The translations under genes were made by a program, and so were the position numbers. From Achatina immaculata (Eukaryota; Mollusca; Gastropoda; Stylommatophora; Achatinidae), in assembly GCA_009760885.1 (NCBI GenBank), contig CM019704.1, positions 13,189,803-13,253,802 on the forward strand: DNA of 64,000 nt, read 5' to 3'. This document shows, in pieces, positions 55,101 through 60,419 of the stretch. The notes beneath the pieces are model-generated. The model saw nothing but the letters and a program-made list of their open reading frames with translations, was not told the DNA's origin and ran no database searches. Numbering within the stretch: position 1 is the stretch's first letter; each line of letters begins with the position of its first letter.

Positions 55101-58009
55101 AGCCATCTTGCAACACTGTTGGAGCACCATACAAAGTCATGCACTAATAACTTGTTGTTATTACATGATCCAGTCTTTGATCTCTTCATTATTTTAGCAC
55201 ATTTGCTGCTTCCCCTGGGCAGATGCTGTGAAGAAAATGCCTTGCTAATGTTGTAATAATCTCTGAAGGGTGGACCATGCGCATGTGTCTGATGATTTTT
55301 TTGCTCTTTACTTGTTTGTTATAATAAGTTGCTTCATCTCCTTGATTACATTTCTATTCTTTTCTTAATTTCAGAAGTTAAAATTCCAGACCATTCCAAA
55401 CAAATACTGGGGGCCGGCCCTGGTCAAACATCGACAGAAGGTTGACTACGTCAAGGATTTTGTACTTGACCCAGAGGGAGACAAGAAGCGTCTGGCATAT
55501 GTCAATCAGGCATTCAGTCACAGTTCTTCTTATACCTACTGTGATGATCGAGTATCCATGGGAACAAGGGTGAGGATTTTCTGTACCAAAGTCTGTACAT
55601 GTCTTGATAGTAACAGAGACAAGATTTATAGATGTGGACATCATAAAGATAGCAAGCAGCTGAAGGGGATTTCTTTATCTTGTTGAATTTCCTTTCTGTG
55701 TTTGTTTGCTTTTTCTGTTCCCCCTGAAGAAGGAGTTTTGCCTTTTCTGTTGTCTATGAAAAAGGTGTTTTGCTTTTTCTTTTGTCTATGAAGAAGGTGT
55801 TTTGCCTTCTCTTTTGTCTATGAAGAAAGTGGTTTGCCTTTTCTTTTGCCTATGAAGAAGGTGTTTTGCTTTATCTTTTGTTTCTGAAGAAAGTGCTTTG
55901 CCTTTTCTTTTGTCTATGAAGAAGGTGTTTTGCCTTTTCTTTTGTTTATGAAGAAAGTGTTTTGCCTTTTCTTTTGTCTATGAAGAAGGTGTTTTGCCTT
56001 TTCTTTTGTTTATGAAGAAAGTGCTTTGCCTTTTCTTTTGTCTATGAAGAAGGTGTTTTGCCTTTTCTTTTGTTTATGAAGAAAGTGTTTTGCCTTTTCT
56101 TTTGTCTACAAAGAAGGTGTTTTGCCTTTTCTTTTGTATCTGGATAAGGAGTTTTGCCAAAGTTTGCTTGTTTTTGTTGTTTTTAATTGCATTTTTACCT
56201 TTTTCTGTCCCTTAATACAAGAATAGTTTATCTTCAGTAAAATTACACTGTGCACCTTCATACAATTTTACTTTGTCAGAAGATTTTCAGTTTACCTGTC
56301 TATCCTCCTACACTGTATAGAGAGCAGCATATAGAAGAATGGCAGTGAAGTGGTCACACATTGTTACAGAAAGTTTTTTAAATAGGATCCAAAAGCATCA
56401 CAGCCATAAAATGGAAGAATGAAATCTATCCGATGTCAGCAGAAAAATGAAATGTATATCATTCCAAAATAATGGATGATATTGTCTTGGGACCTTCTCT
56501 CTAACTCATTTTCACCTTTTCTCCCTCCCCTCAATTATTCCTTTCCTTTCCTACTTGTTATATCTTTGCTTTTGTAATTATTTCTTTCCTTTCCTACTTG
56601 TTATATCTTTGCTGTTGTAATTATTCCTTTCCTTTCCTACTTATTATATATTTGCTTTTGTAATTATTTCTTTCCTTTGACTGCTGACTTTAGTTATCTT
56701 CCCTTTGACGCCATGTTATGGGACATCTTTCCTTTTACAACCTGTTGTAATTATACATTTTTTTTATATCTTTTATGTTGCTACAGCTTGTGATTATTTC
56801 TTTTTTTTTTAAACCAACCTGTTGTATCTATACTATTATACTAAGCACAAGAACAAAGCTTAATATCTGTCAACCCGTCTATCTGTTGCCAGGCCGATTG
56901 GCATTGGCAGCCACGGTTTTCCACAACTCTCTGTTGTGAGTGCTTAGTATAAGCTGTGCAGGCATTCTCTGTCTGTGACAAAGGCTTATGATATTCATCT
57001 CACCTGTAATACCCATGTTTATGTATGCATATGAAAGCTGGAAAACAATCAAAGAAATAGATAGTAAATTAGATGCATTTAAAAACAAATGTTTAAGAAA
57101 AGTACTCTGTATAAAATGAAATGAATTCAAGACTAAAGCAGAAATAAGAGAAGTGACCATGCAGCAGACAGTCTCAGCAGTGATCAAGAATAGAAAGTGA
57201 GCATATATGGGGCACATGATGAGAAGAGACAGTCAGGGAAACATAAAGCAAGCCATCAAATGGAAAACATCTGAAAAAAGAAAAGAGGCTGATATCAAGA
57301 AACCCTAAAGAGAACACTGACATCTTACTGACTTCATTAAAAAATGAATAAAAAAAAAAAAAGTTTTTTTATTGACATTAAATGTCACATAGGCCTCGCA
57401 TGGTAGTTTGCCAAGTTTTCCTGTTTTCTGCGAGCTTTTCAACCTCATCAAGGGATGTTATGCCAACTAAACTGGCCTCTCTTAACATTGTCCTCTTTAG
57501 AGTTTCACGTGGTCATCCTCTTTTTCTTTGACCTGTTGTGTTGCACTTGATAGCTTGTTTTGGGATTCTCTGTTTCTTCTCGTCACGTGACCGACATATG
57601 TCCATCTTCTTTTTCTGATCACCCATGAGACAAGTTGTTGTTTGAACACTGACAAGAGAGACTAAAATGATTGGCATCAAATCCCTTGATGAACTGAGAA
57701 AGCTCGCTGAGAGTAAAGACTCACGGCAAGACACACTGTGACCCCCAGGATGTCATAGGAAGGATGTGAGATGTAAGACTGTATTTGTATCTTCACTTTG
57801 ACCACTTGTTGTTATATATTTCTTTGACTTCCTGTTGTAGTTAGTTTTCATTTATTAAACTTGTGATGACAAAATTATGTTTTTTTAAAATGCTGTGTGT
57901 TCTTCTACTTACTTGACCATATTTGTTTCAGGATATGAGTTTAACAACAGCTTCTTTTGATGACGACATCATGTTCACCTCAAGTATATCACTGGAGACA
58001 TCTGTATGA
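21975..58009 (+). CDS. SLC6-family Na+/Cl- dependent transporter, GlyT/ATB0,+-like (16 exons)
   Basis: The 16 exons listed below join into 2109 bases, 702 residues plus stop, with phases agreeing at every junction. This is a plasma-membrane symporter expected to couple uptake of glycine or another neutral amino acid to Na+ and Cl-. Twelve spans are predicted, approximately TM1 66-91, TM3 140-170, TM6 333-356, TM7 366-390, TM8 424-452 and TM12 575-600. RGNWSGK (59-65) and [15 protein letters not shown] (81-95) are family signatures. C179 and C189 fit the EL2 disulfide, and N206 and N220 are glycosylation sequons. Na+/Cl- site residues look present: N81, Q338, S342, N374, S378, D442, S443. [11 protein letters not shown] (346-356) places it with GlyT1/GlyT2/ATB0,+. 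S78-P79 and P345 are unusual. It ends in ETSV. Exact substrate is unknown. Confidence 0.93.
22690..23045 (+). repeat. Rep-A interspersed repeat, copy 2 (intron 1)
   Basis: It begins with a poly-G run at about 22707-22718 and GTGAAGACGCC, and is the reverse complement of the 25.5-kb copy over about 330 bp. Shared blocks include CAGACAAAGACCCTGTC-like, AAGAAGCATTGCACA and CGGGACTGAAAAAGTA. It ends near CAGCTCACAGTTAC without a clear tail. Confidence 0.75.
23832..23962 (+). CDS. SLC6 gene exon 2 (TM1, residues 48-91)
   Basis: The acceptor is TACACTGTCACAG and the donor GTGAGG after a split Arg codon (phase 2). It encodes [18 protein letters not shown] and TM1 with [18 protein letters not shown]. 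Family members normally have Gly-Leu where this has S78-P79. An alternative in-frame acceptor at TTTCAACAG (before 23804) would add nine residues, but its pyrimidine tract is poor. Confidence 0.92.
24285..25110 (+). pseudogene. LINE family F3, RT C-terminal half with (GAT)n tail (intron 2)
   Basis: It starts within RT motif C ([20 protein letters not shown]) and continues through [19 protein letters not shown], a LLYGSESW segment and a decayed end with [13 protein letters not shown] sequence. It finishes at GGCACC(TGATGATGATG). The first part, 24384-24668, is open; stops follow. It is 5'-truncated and non-functional. A reverse-strand copy of the same 3' end lies at 36125-36290. Confidence 0.85.
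25555..25932 (-). repeat. Rep-A interspersed repeat, copy 3 with (CAAA)n tail (intron 2)
   Basis: The left edge is (GTTT)n at about 25561-25582, which reads as a (CAAA)n 3' tail on the reverse strand. The right edge is GTCTTCACCCC. It is the best-preserved copy, about 375 bp. No pol III box or conserved frame is evident. Tailing by a simple repeat suggests retrotransposition by a LINE. Confidence 0.75.
26323..27385 (+). mobile_element. LINE family F1 copy, 5'-truncated, open RT C-terminal half (intron 2)
   Basis: The frame 26319-27371 covers the RT from just after motif [16 protein letters not shown] (motif B), [12 protein letters not shown] (catalytic), [12 protein letters not shown] (motif D), then the thumb and the [13 protein letters not shown]-terminal region, ending EAPCALGT before AAGGTTCAGAGAG. 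The N-terminal RT and the endonuclease are absent. A 12-bp repeat GTTAAAAGATGT flanks the insert at 26311-26322 and 27386-27397. It differs from the 29.7-kb copy at only a few residues. Confidence 0.95.
27648..27790 (+). CDS. SLC6 gene exon 3 (TM2, residues 92-138)
   Basis: The acceptor is CTCATTTCTAG and the donor GTAGCC (phase 1). It encodes [11 protein letters not shown], the [11 protein letters not shown] loop start and PIFKG, the standard family TM2 and IL1 region. The forward frame runs past the donor into the intron. Confidence 0.95.
27850..28130 (+). mobile_element. tRNA-derived SINE, diverged copy (intron 3)
   Basis: It has GTGTAGTGGTTAGT and CCTGGTTCAATTTTG (decayed A and B boxes) in the leading part, then GGTCAACTCAGCCTCAAAAAA and GTGGGTACC as in the 20.8-kb element. 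It is therefore the same family, with more changes in the B box. Confidence 0.65.
28715..28910 (+). repeat. 27-bp minisatellite (intron 3)
   Basis: About seven units of GATACATTGAAATTGGTGTT plus AGTATGT or AGTATAT. The unit is nine codons, so the forward frame repeats KLVLVCDT or KLVLVYDT. No coding role is supported. Confidence 0.9.
29140..29625 (-). pseudogene. LINE family F2, 3' ORF fragment (intron 3)
   Basis: The reverse strand encodes [19 protein letters not shown], then [38 protein letters not shown] and [17 protein letters not shown] (ATATAAG)n tail occurs at the left end (about 29135-29155). It is 5'-truncated near AACAAGTTAAGACTATTC. The last 91 codons are open and well preserved. 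Confidence 0.88.
29732..31415 (+). mobile_element. LINE family F1, longest copy, intact RT (intron 3)
   Basis: The frame is open from the 5' truncation through 31392, with the first Met at 29917; codons upstream ([18 protein letters not shown]) belong to the element. It contains a complete [48 protein letters not shown] (motif A Asp), [24 protein letters not shown] and the [15 protein letters not shown] end. The endonuclease is missing through 5' truncation, so it cannot move on its own. The 13-bp ATTGTTCATAATT flanks it at 29719-29731 and 31416-31428. The tail is (GA)n. I infer an RTE-like clade. Confidence 0.95.
31992..32138 (+). CDS. SLC6 gene exon 4 (TM3 and EL2 start, residues 139-187)
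   Basis: The acceptor is a long TCTC tract ending TCATCAG and the donor GTACGT (phase 1). It encodes [20 protein letters not shown] and [11 protein letters not shown], with the conserved TM3 Tyr pair, then [17 protein letters not shown]179 is the first EL2 disulfide Cys. Confidence 0.95.
32556..33745 (+). repeat. 85/68-bp VNTR (intron 4)
   Basis: About 15 head-to-tail units contain GATATGATTAGTTGAGGGAG, AAGGGGAATATTAATTATAG, AAGTGGAAATGGTACAG and TATTGATAGCA. Long units add a 17-bp GTTGATAGGTATGATTA-like duplication. Short units cluster at the right end. Units are nearly identical. The array ends about 40 bp before exon 5. Confidence 0.96.
33786..33945 (+). CDS. SLC6 gene exon 5 (EL2, residues 188-240)
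   Basis: The acceptor is CTGTCTGTTCAG and the donor GTAAGT (phase 2). It encodes the large extracellular loop: C189 (disulfide partner), an extra Cys pair C198/C209, sequons NGT at 206 and NAT at 220, and SPSEEYW before TM4, as in amino-acid transporters of this family. Confidence 0.95.
34540..34905 (-). pseudogene. Old LINE 3' fragment (intron 5)
   Basis: Read in reverse, it gives a decayed GKIQGK(R)..R.REKIL..W-like segment typical of ORF2 ends (AAATTCAAGGGAAAAAGGAG and nearby), preceded by a [15 protein letters not shown] stretch. It is too mutated to place in a family. Confidence 0.5.
34925..35100 (+). mobile_element. tRNA-derived SINE head (intron 5)
   Basis: TTGGCTCAGTTCATTAG (A-box-like) is followed after about 35 bp by GTGTTCGAATCCCAGG, an almost perfect B box (about 35011-35023). 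No cloverleaf is seen. The body differs from the 20.8-kb family, so it may be a second SINE family. Confidence 0.65.
35712..35844 (+). CDS. SLC6 gene exon 6 (TM4, residues 241-285)
   Basis: The acceptor is ATACACTTACAG and the donor GTCAGT (phase 0). It encodes [10 protein letters not shown], the segment before TM4, and TM4 with [16 protein letters not shown]. Confidence 0.95.
36125..36290 (-). pseudogene. LINE family F3, 3' end (intron 6)
   Basis: It is the reverse complement of the end of the 24.3-25.1 kb element: a (ATC)n left edge (the GAT tail in reverse), GTGCCGTGCCGACTAGCGTT, GGCCATCAGCTCAGTTGGTG and CTGTCAGACTGTCCAGTATC. It is 5'-truncated. Confidence 0.8.
36567..37274 (+). mobile_element. 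piggyBac-like MITE, copy 1 (intron 6)
   Basis: The 708-bp element is bounded by TTAA on each side. Its ends are inverted repeats: TTAACTCTTTCCGTGCG at the left and CGCATGGAAAGAGTTAA at the right. TTAA target duplication with CYCTTT-type ends is the hallmark of piggyBac-derived MITEs. No transposase frame is present. A short frame at 37047-37274 is not conserved between copies. Confidence 0.85.
37680..37885 (-). mobile_element. tRNA-derived SINE (intron 6)
   Basis: The reverse strand has GTAGCAGGTTCAAGTCCCAG (B box, about 37853-37872) followed by GGTCC.CCCAGCCTCTAAAAAT and GGTACCAGGGAAATCTGGGA. It is the same family as the 20.8-kb SINE and is truncated at its head or merged with T-rich sequence. 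Confidence 0.75.
38329..38463 (+). CDS. SLC6 gene exon 7 (TM5 and EL3, residues 286-330)
   Basis: The acceptor is a poly-T tract ending AATCTCAG and the donor GTGGGT (phase 0). It encodes [20 protein letters not shown] (TM5), [14 protein letters not shown] and [10 protein letters not shown], conserved family positions. Confidence 0.95.
38749..38852 (+). CDS. SLC6 gene exon 8 (TM6, residues 331-365)
   Basis: The acceptor is GTTCTTATTAG and the donor GTGAGA (phase 2). It encodes [19 protein letters not shown] and [14 protein letters not shown]338 and S342 match Cl- site residues. The AWGGLIT stretch marks the glycine/neutral amino-acid group. P345 stands where GlyT1 has Cys and GlyT2 has Ala. 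Confidence 0.95.
39095..41945 (+). pseudogene. LINE family F4, near full-length but decayed (intron 8)
   Basis: Domain order is an endonuclease (from [15 protein letters not shown] at about 39114, a [11 protein letters not shown] segment, [17 protein letters not shown], and MGHFNAKIG where intact elements have DFNAKIG), an RT ([37 protein letters not shown], the catalytic RYADDTVLL near 41180) and a C-terminal region with [13 protein letters not shown] and [16 protein letters not shown]. Frames are split by several stops and shifts. The catalytic Asp change in the endonuclease plus these breaks make it inactive. Length is about 2.85 kb. Confidence 0.88.
42029..42153 (+). CDS. SLC6 gene exon 9 (TM7, residues 366-406)
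   Basis: The acceptor is TATGTTCATTACAG and the donor GTGAGT (phase 1). It encodes [19 protein letters not shown] and [14 protein letters not shown]374 and S378 match Na1/Cl- residues. EL4 begins [11 protein letters not shown]. Confidence 0.95.
42470..42780 (+). pseudogene. I-type LINE ORF2 C-terminal remnant (intron 9)
   Basis: A decayed frame reads like [36 protein letters not shown] and a [11 protein letters not shown] tail, which follows the C-terminal zinc-knuckle region of RNase H-bearing LINEs. It has several stops and ends just before an F2 fragment. Confidence 0.6.
42781..42963 (-). pseudogene. LINE family F2, short 3' fragment (intron 9)
   Basis: The left edge is the F2 tail, ATATCTTATATCTTATATCC, then CCGTTAAACATCACATGGGG, GCTTTTCAACCTCATCAAGG and TTTAGAGTTTCACATGGTCTG, all collinear with the 29.1-kb copy. 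It is 5'-truncated after about 180 bp. Confidence 0.85.
43035..43147 (+). CDS. SLC6 gene exon 10 (EL4 and TM8 start, residues 407-444)
   Basis: The acceptor is CCATTTCTCCTCAG and the donor GTGAAT (phase 0). It encodes [19 protein letters not shown] and [19 protein letters not shown]442/S443 lie at the Na2 site. The LDSQF form is shared with GABA-type and ATB0,+ transporters, while vertebrate GlyTs have LGTQF. Confidence 0.95.
43570..43992 (+). pseudogene. LINE family F6, 3' ORF remnant with (GA)n tail (intron 10)
   Basis: It reads [40 protein letters not shown], then decayed sequence with a poly-G run (about 43918-43930) and a terminal GAGAGAGAGAG. A related, more decayed copy lies at 61740-62035, sharing AGATCAAAAGTAGAAGAGAC and GGAAGGACATGAT blocks. 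Confidence 0.7.
44262..44475 (+). mobile_element. LINE family F1, short 3' copy (intron 10)
   Basis: This is the last 210 bp of F1, from TGACTCACTACCAAAAATAG to CACTTAAGGTTCGGAGAGAG. The 9-bp ATACTTATT flanks it at 44253-44261 and 44476-44484. Small deletions break the frame. Confidence 0.88.
44572..44700 (+). CDS. SLC6 gene exon 11 (TM8 end and TM9, residues 445-487)
   Basis: The acceptor is CATTAATTTATTCAG and the donor GTAAGT (phase 0). It encodes [16 protein letters not shown], a basic loop RAKKLW and TM9 ending GLPLTTN. Confidence 0.95.
45272..45371 (+). CDS. SLC6 gene exon 12 (TM10, residues 488-520)
   Basis: The acceptor is TTTGGACTTTTAG and the donor GTGAGG (phase 1). It encodes [19 protein letters not shown] and [15 protein letters not shown], matching TM10 with its conserved GG and Asp. 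Confidence 0.95.
45842..46506 (-). mobile_element. piggyBac-like MITE, copy 2 (intron 12)
   Basis: It is in inverse orientation to 36567-37274. The left end is TTAAATCTTACTGTGCC and the right end CGTCTGTGTTTCTTAA. Interior blocks match, for example GATGACTGGAGAAGTAGTTA and AACATAACATTACTTCTTTT. It shares its right TTAA with the next copy. Confidence 0.85.
46503..47204 (+). mobile_element. piggyBac-like MITE, copy 3 (intron 12)
   Basis: Bounded by TTAA at 46503-46506 and 47201-47204, with ends TTAACTCTTCCTGTTCC and ACACGGAAAGAGTTAA. It is in the same orientation as copy 1. With copy 2 it forms a head-to-head pair with arms of about 0.65-0.7 kb. Confidence 0.88.
47744..47844 (+). CDS. SLC6 gene exon 13 (IL5 and TM11, residues 521-554)
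   Basis: The acceptor is GTTTTCTATCCAG and the donor GTGTGT (phase 0). It encodes [17 protein letters not shown] and [17 protein letters not shown], the family RF..D...M and CW...TP pattern. Confidence 0.95.
48112..48808 (-). mobile_element. piggyBac-like MITE, copy 4, nested in the Tc1-like element
   Basis: TTAA lies at 48112-48115 and 48805-48808. Ends are TTAACTCTTCCTGTGCC and GGCGCGGGAAGACTTAA. Interior blocks match the other three copies in inverse orientation to copy 1. Confidence 0.88.
48858..49151 (+). pseudogene. Tc1/mariner-like transposase, C-terminal remnant
   Basis: The frame encodes [20 protein letters not shown], then PDFYL, an in-frame TGA at 48972-48974 (where relatives have Trp, LWG), then [32 protein letters not shown] and [12 protein letters not shown] before TAA. 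The SPDLNPxDFxLWG pattern is typical of the DDE domain end of IS630/Tc1/mariner transposases. The N-terminal DNA-binding part and the first catalytic Asp are absent. Confidence 0.8.
49322..50300. repeat. AT-rich sequence with a short ACTTGA-rich tandem repeat (intron 13)
   Basis: No gene is seen. At about 50095-50215 a unit of about 45-48 bp repeats nearly three times (GACTTGAGACTTGGCTTGAA, GCTGCTTGCAAAA). At 49330-49450 a similar CAACTT/ACTTGA-rich stretch occurs in the opposite sense. Confidence 0.6.
50404..50577 (+). CDS. SLC6 gene exon 14 (TM11 end and TM12, residues 555-612)
   Basis: The acceptor is CTTTTATTCACAG and the donor GTGAGC (phase 0). It encodes [16 protein letters not shown], then [20 protein letters not shown] and [19 protein letters not shown], the family TM12 and start of the cytoplasmic tail. 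Confidence 0.95.
50628..54200 (-). pseudogene. I-type LINE ORF2: endonuclease, RT, RNase H, zinc knuckle (intron 14)
   Basis: On the reverse strand in order: an endonuclease start (IM.WNAESV near 54185) with [12 protein letters not shown] and a STPDLAF segment (about 53560-54190); an RT with [11 protein letters not shown] (52850), QRKAFDKVW (motif A, 52460), [14 protein letters not shown] (52290) and LYADDLVMW (catalytic, 52220); an RNase H with [15 protein letters not shown] and [11 protein letters not shown] (51120-51270); and a C-terminal CTCAQV...LQNC knuckle (about 50800-50850). A (GAA)n-like tail is at 50630-50645. Stops and frame changes occur throughout, for example near 53000 and 51400. 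About 3.5 kb, antisense to SLC6. Confidence 0.88.
54201..54840 (-). pseudogene. Possible ORF1 remnant of the I-type LINE (intron 14)
   Basis: It lies directly upstream (reverse strand) of the ORF2 endonuclease. Broken open pieces at 54313-54513 and 54541-54732 have no domain I can name. Position alone suggests ORF1. From 54841 to 55374 I see nothing recognisable. Confidence 0.35.
55375..55569 (+). CDS. SLC6 gene exon 15 (cytoplasmic tail, residues 613-677)
   Basis: The acceptor is TTTTCTTAATTTCAG and the donor GTGAGG (phase 0). It encodes [20 protein letters not shown], a charged stretch [13 protein letters not shown] and a Ser/Tyr-rich [10 protein letters not shown]624GPA resembles the WGPALxxHR motif after TM12 in GlyT-type proteins. 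Confidence 0.93.
55690..56160 (+). repeat. 32-bp minisatellite (intron 15)
   Basis: About 13 units of TTTTGCCTTTTCTTTTGTCT followed by ATGAAGAAGGTG or ATGAAGAAAGTG. Units alternate between GTCTATG and GTTTATG forms in the right half. Confidence 0.93.
56530..56690 (+). repeat. About 48-bp tandem repeat, three units (intron 15)
   Basis: TTTCCTTTCCTACTTGTTAT, ATCTTTGCTTTTGTAATTAT and TTC recur three times with small changes. Flanking sequence up to 57000 is T-rich and without a gene. Confidence 0.85.
57000..57780 (+). pseudogene. LINE family F2 remnant split by another F2 insertion (intron 15)
   Basis: Two + strand parts, 57000-57322 and 57644-57780, join into one F2 3' region: [42 protein letters not shown], then after the gap [18 protein letters not shown]. 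The gap is filled by a reverse F2 fragment. The 11-bp GAACACTGACA stands on both sides, as expected for a target-site duplication. Confidence 0.82.
57323..57643 (-). mobile_element. LINE family F2 3' fragment inserted into an older F2 copy
   Basis: The reverse strand has the F2 end (GCGAGGCCTATGTGACATTT) preceded on the + strand by an A-rich, T-rich tail region at 57336-57380. It continues back to the [15 protein letters not shown] region and stops at CAACAACTTGTC. It is flanked by GAACACTGACA at 57312-57322 and 57644-57654. Confidence 0.85.
57932..58009 (+). CDS. SLC6 gene exon 16 (C-terminus, residues 678-702)
   Basis: The acceptor is CATATTTGTTTCAG. It encodes [20 protein letters not shown] then LETSV and TGA. 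The acidic, Ser/Thr-rich tail ends in a T-S-V class I PDZ-binding pattern. Assignment rests on phase, acceptor and the frame ending shortly after. Confidence 0.85.
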   Translation, partial: DMSLTTASFDDDIMFTSSISLETSV

Positions 58010-58780
58010 CATCATGATTTATTATATCACTTTTTTTTTCCCAATAACTGATTCTGTTTCAGTACTGTAGAGACGAGAAAAGAAGAAAATTATTGTTCTC
58101 AGAAACACTGTAGTTCTTCTTTGAGACACTATTTTTTTTTTTATACAACTATTTGAATTTATCTGTGATTATCTACATTCCACCACAGTATTTCAGCACA
58201 TATTAAGATTTCATTGAATTGCCTGAATTTGTTTGTTTGTTATGAGCTCTTCATTATCAGTTCCTGAGATCTGCTATTTATATGCAAGATGTGTCAGTGT
58301 CTATAATATTTTGATTCAATAAATGTCGATAGATTTGAAGATTTTTTTTTGTATTGTTGTGAAACTTCTGTAGTATTTAAGATTTGATATGTTTTTTTCC
58401 AGATTTGATCAAAATAGGCATGCTTTTTTAAAAAAATATTTAAGTTAATTTATGCCTGTTTTTTTTTTATGTAAAGTCTTTTGATGCACAATTATGTAGT
58501 TCAGTATTACATGAAACTATGCTGATATTCAGATTTGAGGAAACAGATATGACAGCTCATGCAGTGATCTCAGTAGGATGGTGCAAGATCATTATATTTG
58601 TGTAACTCAGTAGAGAAATATTTTGCTTGAGTGCCTTTACGTGATCTCTGATCTCGCAAAAAGTAATCCTCTTACAGTTCTGTTAACATTCTTTTAACTA
58701 GATTTACTGAATTTCTGTACTTAATAAATGCATTTCAGATTATTATTTTTTGGTCCTAAATGAAATAAATAAAATATAAC
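58010..58780 (+). terminator. SLC6 3' UTR with candidate polyadenylation signals
   Basis: AATAAA occurs at 58318-58323, 58723-58728 and 58764-58769 (overlapping a second at 58768-58773). The first lies about 310 bases after the stop in AT-rich sequence. Which one is used cannot be told from sequence. Confidence 0.55.
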
Positions 58781-58984
58781 ACTGAATTTTGAATTTTCAG
58801 AAATAACAGAACTGCAAGAAGATTAATTTATAAATTACTTTATTGGTAATTTTATTCTGTAGTAACTGGCTTAAGCTTAAAATCTGGTAAGTGAAAAAAA
58901 AATGAAGGAAGAATAGATGAAAAAAGAAATGTTTAACAAAACTTCTTGAAATAAGCAGAGAAGCTTTGGAAAGTGGCTTCACAT

Positions 58985-59335
58985 TGGATCTTACATCCTT
59001 CCCGTGCCGCTAAACATCACATAGAGCTCACATGGTAGTTCACCAAGTTTTCCTGTTTTCAACAAGCTTTTCAACCTCATCAACAGATTTTATGCCCACT
59101 AAACTGGCCTCTTTTAACAATGTCCTCTTTAGAGTTTCATGTGTTCGACCTCTTTTTCTTCGGCCTGTTGTGTTCCACTTGATAGCTTGTTTTGGGATTC
59201 TCTGATTGTTTCTTCTCATAACATGACCGACATATCTGCCTCCCCTTTTTTTGATCACCCATGAGACAAGTTGTTGTTCAATCATCTGCCTATCTCTGCA
59301 TTGTTCTTGAATTCACTTCACTTTATACCAAGTAT
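58985..59335 (-). pseudogene. LINE family F2, 3' ORF fragment
   Basis: The reverse strand encodes [55 protein letters not shown] and VDEVEKLVENRKTW, followed by the F2 3' end (CCGTGCCGCTAAACATCACA in + sense). It is 5'-truncated and mildly decayed. Confidence 0.85.
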
Positions 59336-59439
59336 TTTCTTCCAGTCTGATAAGTGATTAAAAAAAAAATGAGGAAAGAATAGATGACAAAAGAAACGTT
59401 TAACAAAAGATAAGCAGAGAAGCTTTTGAAAGTGGATTT

Positions 59440-59660
59440 ACATTGGGGGGGGGGGGATAAAGAAGAAGCAGAGGAGGTTTGGAAAGTTATTGTGAATATC
59501 AGAGAATGAACAAGGACAGACTGTGCTGACCACTTAAGATATTTATATAATAATTCTTCTTCTTCTTCTTGCTCTTCTTCCTCTTGCTCTACTTCTTCCT
59601 CTTCTTTTTCTTCTTCTTCCTCTTCTTCTCCTCCTCCTCGTCTTCCTCAGATGTCAAGTT
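59440..59660 (+). repeat. Poly-G and (CTT)n simple repeats
   Basis: A G run lies at about 59444-59456 and an irregular CTT/CTC tract at about 59548-59650, similar in type to the long tract at 10.1 kb. Confidence 0.8.
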
Positions 59661-59864
59661 AGATACCTCAGAAGAATACAGCAGTCAACATTATGTTGTT
59701 GACATTGTCATCCATCATGATCTGGACTGGTATTGATGATGACCACATGTGCTTCTGTACTCCCCAAGATGTGAAATAGAGACTTAAGACGGTGACAGAC
59801 AAGAGAGTTATGAAAATAAGTTGTACTTAACATGAAAATATTGTTACACTTTAGCATGAACGTT

Positions 59865-59930
59865 GATCTGGTGCAACGAAAACTACGGTGTCACGCAGTC
59901 CCGCTTCTGAGACCCACCAAGAATACAGGC
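59865..59930 (-). repeat. Dispersed repeat matching the left edge of the window
   Basis: Its reverse complement resembles bases 1-60, sharing GGTGGGTC.CAGAAGCGGGA and GCGTGACAC...GTTTTCGTTGCA. The flanks, from 59661 to 60420, hold no recognised gene. Confidence 0.7.
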
Positions 59931-60419
59931 TTAAGCCATGTGATACTCTGAACCTCTTGTGGTCTTCTCAGGGATCTCGTGTGGGGACCACACAGGGGAC
60001 CACGGGACCTATAGAGGACCACAGGTGTAAATTCAGTAGGATCACAGGGTGGTCTTGGTGGTAGAAGTAAACGAAGAAGAAGCATGAATGTAGGATTATG
60101 CTGAGCATGAAGTTATGGTAATAACAGATAGATGGAAGGTAGCTAAATTAAAATTCCCATGATCAACAGCAGGTAAAACTTTGCAAAAGAAGAACCCAGT
60201 AGGGGAGTTCACAAGACCAGGAACTGTGCTTGCTTGATCATCATTGAAACATCCATAATTTAGAAAAAGAGTGAAGTAGTACGATAAATGGAAAGAAAAT
60301 GACTGAGATTTTAGCGACAAGTGTTAAAAACTGAAGAAAACATTACAGTTTTAGATTGCTAATGTGTTTGCGTAGGTGCCTGCGTGAGAAATATGTATTA
60401 GCATAGTGGACTTGGAGGG

